Below, piece by piece: positions 60,419-64,000 of a DNA stretch of 64,000 bases. The stretch spans positions 11,653,501 through 11,717,500 of the forward strand of contig JAKNDB010000068.1 of assembly GCA_024305405.1 (NCBI GenBank). The letters run 5' to 3'. Both the position numbers and the translations under genes were made by a program. The notes beneath the pieces are model-generated. The model did not search any database and had not been told where the DNA came from. It worked only from the letters and a program-made list of their open reading frames with translations. Source of the stretch: Dirofilaria immitis. Its lineage: Eukaryota; Nematoda; Chromadorea; Rhabditida; Onchocercidae. The stretch's first letter is position 1, and each line of letters begins with the position of its first letter.

Positions 60419-61003
60419 TGACTCTTTTACTTGTTCAGTTAATGTCCGAATGATTTATTTTGCCGTAATTTGTATATAACTACGAATAAAATTGATGTCA
60501 TATTGAAAAGTCATTTCTTATCTTAAAAAACAGTTATTAATCTTTTCCATCATCACTTCTGGATTAATGATTTTTAATGTACTTGTGTGATTTAAAAACA
60601 AAGCATATGAGGAAAAGCTAATTCTTACGGCGCAACAATTTATTTTTTCTAAATGTTTAGAATTTAAGAAATTTAAAATCAATAAAAGACATTGACTAAC
60701 AACATGCGAAAAACACGTAAGGAATTAATAAAATGATTTTGAATCGATGAGCGCGAAATTAGATTTTTTCGTTTTCTGATGAAAGAAGTCATTGCGGGTT
60801 GATATCAGATTTCCCTCTAATTTCATTTTATATTTAGGAAATTCCAAAATTTTCTATATGACAGGAAGAAAATAAAATTGCAATTAAAACAAAAATTTAT
60901 TTTTATTCCGGGGAGAATTTTGAATGATTAGTCGAGAGAACAGAATTAATTTAAAAAAGAGGTAGATTTTGAAAGCATTAATGAATTAGGTTATATTTGA
61001 AAA
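60419..61003. other. Spacer between convergent TACO1 and Cys-rich genes
   Basis: 3' flanks of two converging genes; no coding frame seen. Confidence 0.5.
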
Positions 61004-61990
61004 TTAAATTATTAATATAAATAAAGGACGTAGCAAGAATTGTTTTAGTGCACTTATATTAAAAATGAAATATGGAAATACGATATATATATTTTGCAAA
61101 TAATTATTACACAAAAATAATTTTCCCTTCGGTTTGCTATTTCTTCGAATTTTAGATGGACCGCAAAAACATGCGCGTAAAGTTGGACCTTCATTTGATC
61201 CTCGACAAAAGCAAGATTGTACTTTACGACGGTCATCCTTCCAACATGCATTCCGGCATGATTTCATGATACATCGATCCAAACTTCCAAAATCGCTAAA
61301 TTGATCGAATAATTTTTGTCTATGAAAATTTACATATTTATATTTTTGTTGTAGTAGACGGTATGAGAGAAATGATATGATATAATATAATATAATGATT
61401 GAATTGGAACTAAGAAATAAGAAAAGAGAAAATAACCGTTTTAAAAGACAAAAAAACCCTAAAAATATGGTTAGTATATTTGAACTTTTGCTGACTTTTG
61501 AGAAAATATCATTTCGAAGTTTGACGATATTTCATTTTAACTAACAATTAAGAATGTTTTTTTGAATGAATTCTTTAGAAATTTCATTTCGGCTATCTAT
61601 TAATTGAATGGTTTGATTTTAACTATTCATTAGTAAAGTATGATTATTAATTATAATCTGACAGCATTAAATAAGTTATTCGTTTTCTTTAACTCATTCT
61701 TCTCTTTTATTTAGCTTCAATATTATTTTACTGCTGCAAGTTTTAATTTATAGAGAACAAATTATTCCTAATTAACCATTATCAGTACTGATAATTTTTT
61801 CTAATTGAAAAATAAACTTACCAAGGAAGTGTTATATGAGGACTGCAGGTAGCTTTACAACTTTGAAATTTTGTTTCGAACTTTTTACTCGTGTTGACTG
61901 CGATGCTACATTTGACAATAATGCAAGTGCAATTATGGATGATAAGATGATAAGGCTATTTTCTCTGTTGCAAGATGATGCTATTGTCAT
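61004..61990 (-). CDS. Secreted ten-cysteine protein, family not recognised
   Basis: Exon 1 (61822-61990) encodes a hydrophilic start and the hydrophobic core SLIILSSIIALALLSNVASQ, a good signal peptide, then STRVKSSKQ. A strong donor GTAAGT (61816-61821) and acceptor ATTTAG join exon 2 (starting 61295) so that the split codon becomes a Cys. The mature part has spacing C-x3-C-x7-C-x7-C-x4-C-x3-C-x10-C-x-C-x11-C-x-C, with core pieces SCKATCSPHITLPC, RCIMKSCRNACWKDD and QSCFCRGSNEGPTLRACFCG. One A appears missing from the AAA run just before SCKATC (about 61869-61872); with it the phase fits exactly. The C-terminus is uncertain: the frame stays open to 61004 through sequence that looks noncoding, so the true stop is probably near 61115 or a further splice exists. 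The C-x-C...C-x-C end faintly recalls GFR-alpha/GAS1 domains, which is only a guess. Confidence 0.6.
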
Positions 61991-62693
61991 CGGTAATATT
62001 GCTGCTTATTGCTGTTATTATGAAATATAAAATTTAAATTTGATAAATTGAACGCTAACAAAATAGAATATAAAAAGAGCAGAAGAAGGATAAAAATTGG
62101 ATTTTGTTAATTAATGTCAACTAATGGATGTGACAATGAGTCCCATAGGAAAAAAGACCTTCATATTATTCGATTTTAGTGATCGGAAAAAGGGCATTGC
62201 AATTCGATCGACATAAATAAATTTATGAATGGAGAAAAGAGCTTTTGATACTCCTTCGTATCAATTATTTTGGTAATTTTGCTTGCAGAAATTCTCGGGA
62301 ACAAGTTTTAGCGAAATCTTTCAACATTTACTCATTTAACAAAAGGAAAGGAAGACTGGTTTCATGAATAGCTGGTCACTGCATGATTTGTGAAGTAAAA
62401 GTTGTTTCAGTGATTAGTTAACTTCTGCTATCTTTTTGCAATAATTGATTATTACCACTTAATAACAATTCTAAATTAATAACAAAAATTGCATCAATTC
62501 TTTTTAATTATCGTATATATATATGTATATATCATTAATTTATTATAGATAAAATAATAAATTTTATTCTATAAAGGATGAAATTTCAATAATATCATAA
62601 AAGGAATTCAACATTATACATAATAAATATTAAAAAAATTAAATTAGATAATACTGTTTCCTAAAATAGTAAATCATATCATTTCTTTAAACA

Positions 62694-62754
<61 letters not shown>

Positions 62755-63249
62755 TTTGTTCATTGTTCACAAATATAGTACAAAATATAACATTTGTTAA
62801 TCATTTCAATAGCCAACATTTAAAAATTAATAGAAATTAAAATATTAAATATTCCCATTAATTTTTGAAGCATATATCATCCAATATATGAAAAAAATTT
62901 ATTTTTTTAGTGATAAAATTAATTTCGAATAATCAGACAATGTTATAAAATATTATTTAAGTTTCACCTCATTAATTTAATGATAATATATATAATGTTG
63001 TATTTTTCATCATAATAGGAAATATTTACATGCATAATTTAAGTTTCATTATAAAATTTCGATTAAAACTCGAACATTTATTTCAAACAACAAATGAGTA
63101 ATTTTTGATTATAATTATGCTTTTTATTTTTGTACGGTAAGATTTTAATTTACTATTGAAATTATACCTTCAAATTTAAAATTGGATTAAGGGTATAATT
63201 ACTTTAGGCTATAAAGTTTAAATATTACAGTCTATGACAGGTGACTCAC
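61991..63249. other. AT-rich spacer right of the Cys-rich gene
   Basis: Upstream flank of the Cys-rich gene and then very AT-rich DNA with the ATT repeat at 62696. A possible terminal exon of the right-edge gene (acceptor TTTTAG at about 62661, short frame to a TAA) is too weak to annotate. Confidence 0.4.
62696..62751. repeat. (ATT)n microsatellite
   Basis: About 18 perfect ATT units. Confidence 0.95.
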
Positions 63250-63982
63250 CTTATATTGAAGAGAAGAAATATTATTCGATATTGACCACCTGAAAAAAAT
63301 TAATGTATTTTAAAGTTTAAATATGAATTAATTGTTTCAATAAAGACTTAGATTAATTTTAGTCAATAAAACAGTCTAATTTAAGATTCTAAACTAAATT
63401 AAAATAAAAATGCTTAGATTTAAAAATTTTATTTGGCTCAAATATTGATCTTTCATAAACTTTCTTCTATAAGTTTTCTAATGTATATAGCGAAGTTTAA
63501 AATAACTCTTAGTAAGAAGAAAAAGAAAGAAATTTGCATTTTAATTTAATAATAAAAATCTAAAAATGAAAAGAAGAAATTCCTAATTTTAATCTCAACA
63601 AATTGTTGATTACGTAGTTATATCATAATAAAGCAAAAACGAGTTTTTTTTCTTTTTTTTGTTTTCTAAATTTATCAATTGAGTTTTATATGGGAAAATT
63701 TTCCCACGATTCCTTATAATTTTTAGTGGAAGTTAAATTTTTGCAAGGAATTGCATTTTCTTTTTAAGTTTTTCAATTTAATTACATTTTTAATTACCAC
63801 TAAAATTTATCTATTGAAATGTTTTAAAAATTTTTCAAACTTATCAAATAAATTTAGTGGAACTGTTATAATTCTTTTGCTTTTTTAAAGCAAATACGAT
63901 GTATCAAAAAAATAAAATTTAAAAATTAAAAAATCAAATTATTCATTCGTTCATTTATACCTGTGCAGCAATATTCTCTCGA
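63250..63982 (-). CDS. Two candidate exons of a gene running off the right edge
   Basis: On the minus strand, TTTTGCAG precedes a 22-base block (63961-63982, SREYCCT) ending at a GTATAA donor. TTTTTTTCAG then precedes a 40-base block (63250-63289, GQYRIIFLLFNI) ending at GTGAGT. The two join in an open frame with phases 1 and 2. The splice signals are good but the exons are very short and no family is recognised. Confidence 0.28.
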
Positions 63983-64000
63983 CTGCAAAATTAATCCAAT

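Noticed and set aside
61836..62030. 64-codon plus-strand ORF
   Set aside because: It is the antisense of exon 1 of the Cys-rich gene, whose signal peptide and splice donor make better sense.

Overview
The window is nuclear DNA from a eukaryote with short introns, strongly AT-rich, and it reads as a nematode. The best-recognised genes look most like Caenorhabditis elegans acy-1, ger-1, ubc-18, mcm-6 and pef-1. The very high AT content, abundant AAT/ATT microsatellites and introns of about 70-400 bp fit a clade III (spirurid/filarial) worm, but the species is an inference. No bacterial, plasmid, phage, CRISPR or rRNA feature was seen.

Layout, left to right. 1-3018 (+): last exons of a membrane adenylate cyclase of the ADCY9/ACY-1 type. 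3019-17232: a 14-kb stretch without a convincing gene, holding small palindromes, an inverted-repeat element, short tandem repeats, paired TGACGT sites and a few weak coding islands. 17233-17775 (+): a small secreted Ig-like protein without the usual cysteines. 18493-18734 (+): a possible small secreted Cys protein. 19180-21989 (-): GDP-L-fucose synthase. 23056-24526 (-): a UBE2L3/UBC-18 type E2, head to head with 25927-30805 (+), a complete 18-exon MCM6. 31315-42811 (-): a large TPR protein of the TTC28 type with a diverged C-terminal region. 42812-48765: repeat-rich spacer. 48766-57299 (+): an EF-hand protein phosphatase (PPEF/rdgC/PEF-1). 58250-60418 (+): a TACO1/YebC-family mitochondrial translation factor. 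61004-61990 (-): a secreted ten-cysteine protein. 63250-63982 (-): exons of a gene leaving the right edge.

Gene models were built by hand from splice sites and reading phase. In most genes the phases close exactly, but in ger-1, ubc-18, mcm-6, the TTC28-like gene, pef-1 and the Cys-rich gene a conserved exon is broken by a one-base indel, nearly always a base missing from a short homopolymer. Because so many unrelated essential genes carry the same lesion while every splice site is intact, assembly error is far likelier than pseudogenisation. Apart from the ubc-18/mcm-6 pair sharing an upstream region, nothing suggests operons.

The most original candidates are the ten-cysteine secreted protein, the Cys-less Ig-like secreted protein, the TTC28-like gene with a duplicated exon fragment in its intron, and the inverted-repeat element at 9821-9999. 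I saw no clearly new multi-gene system.
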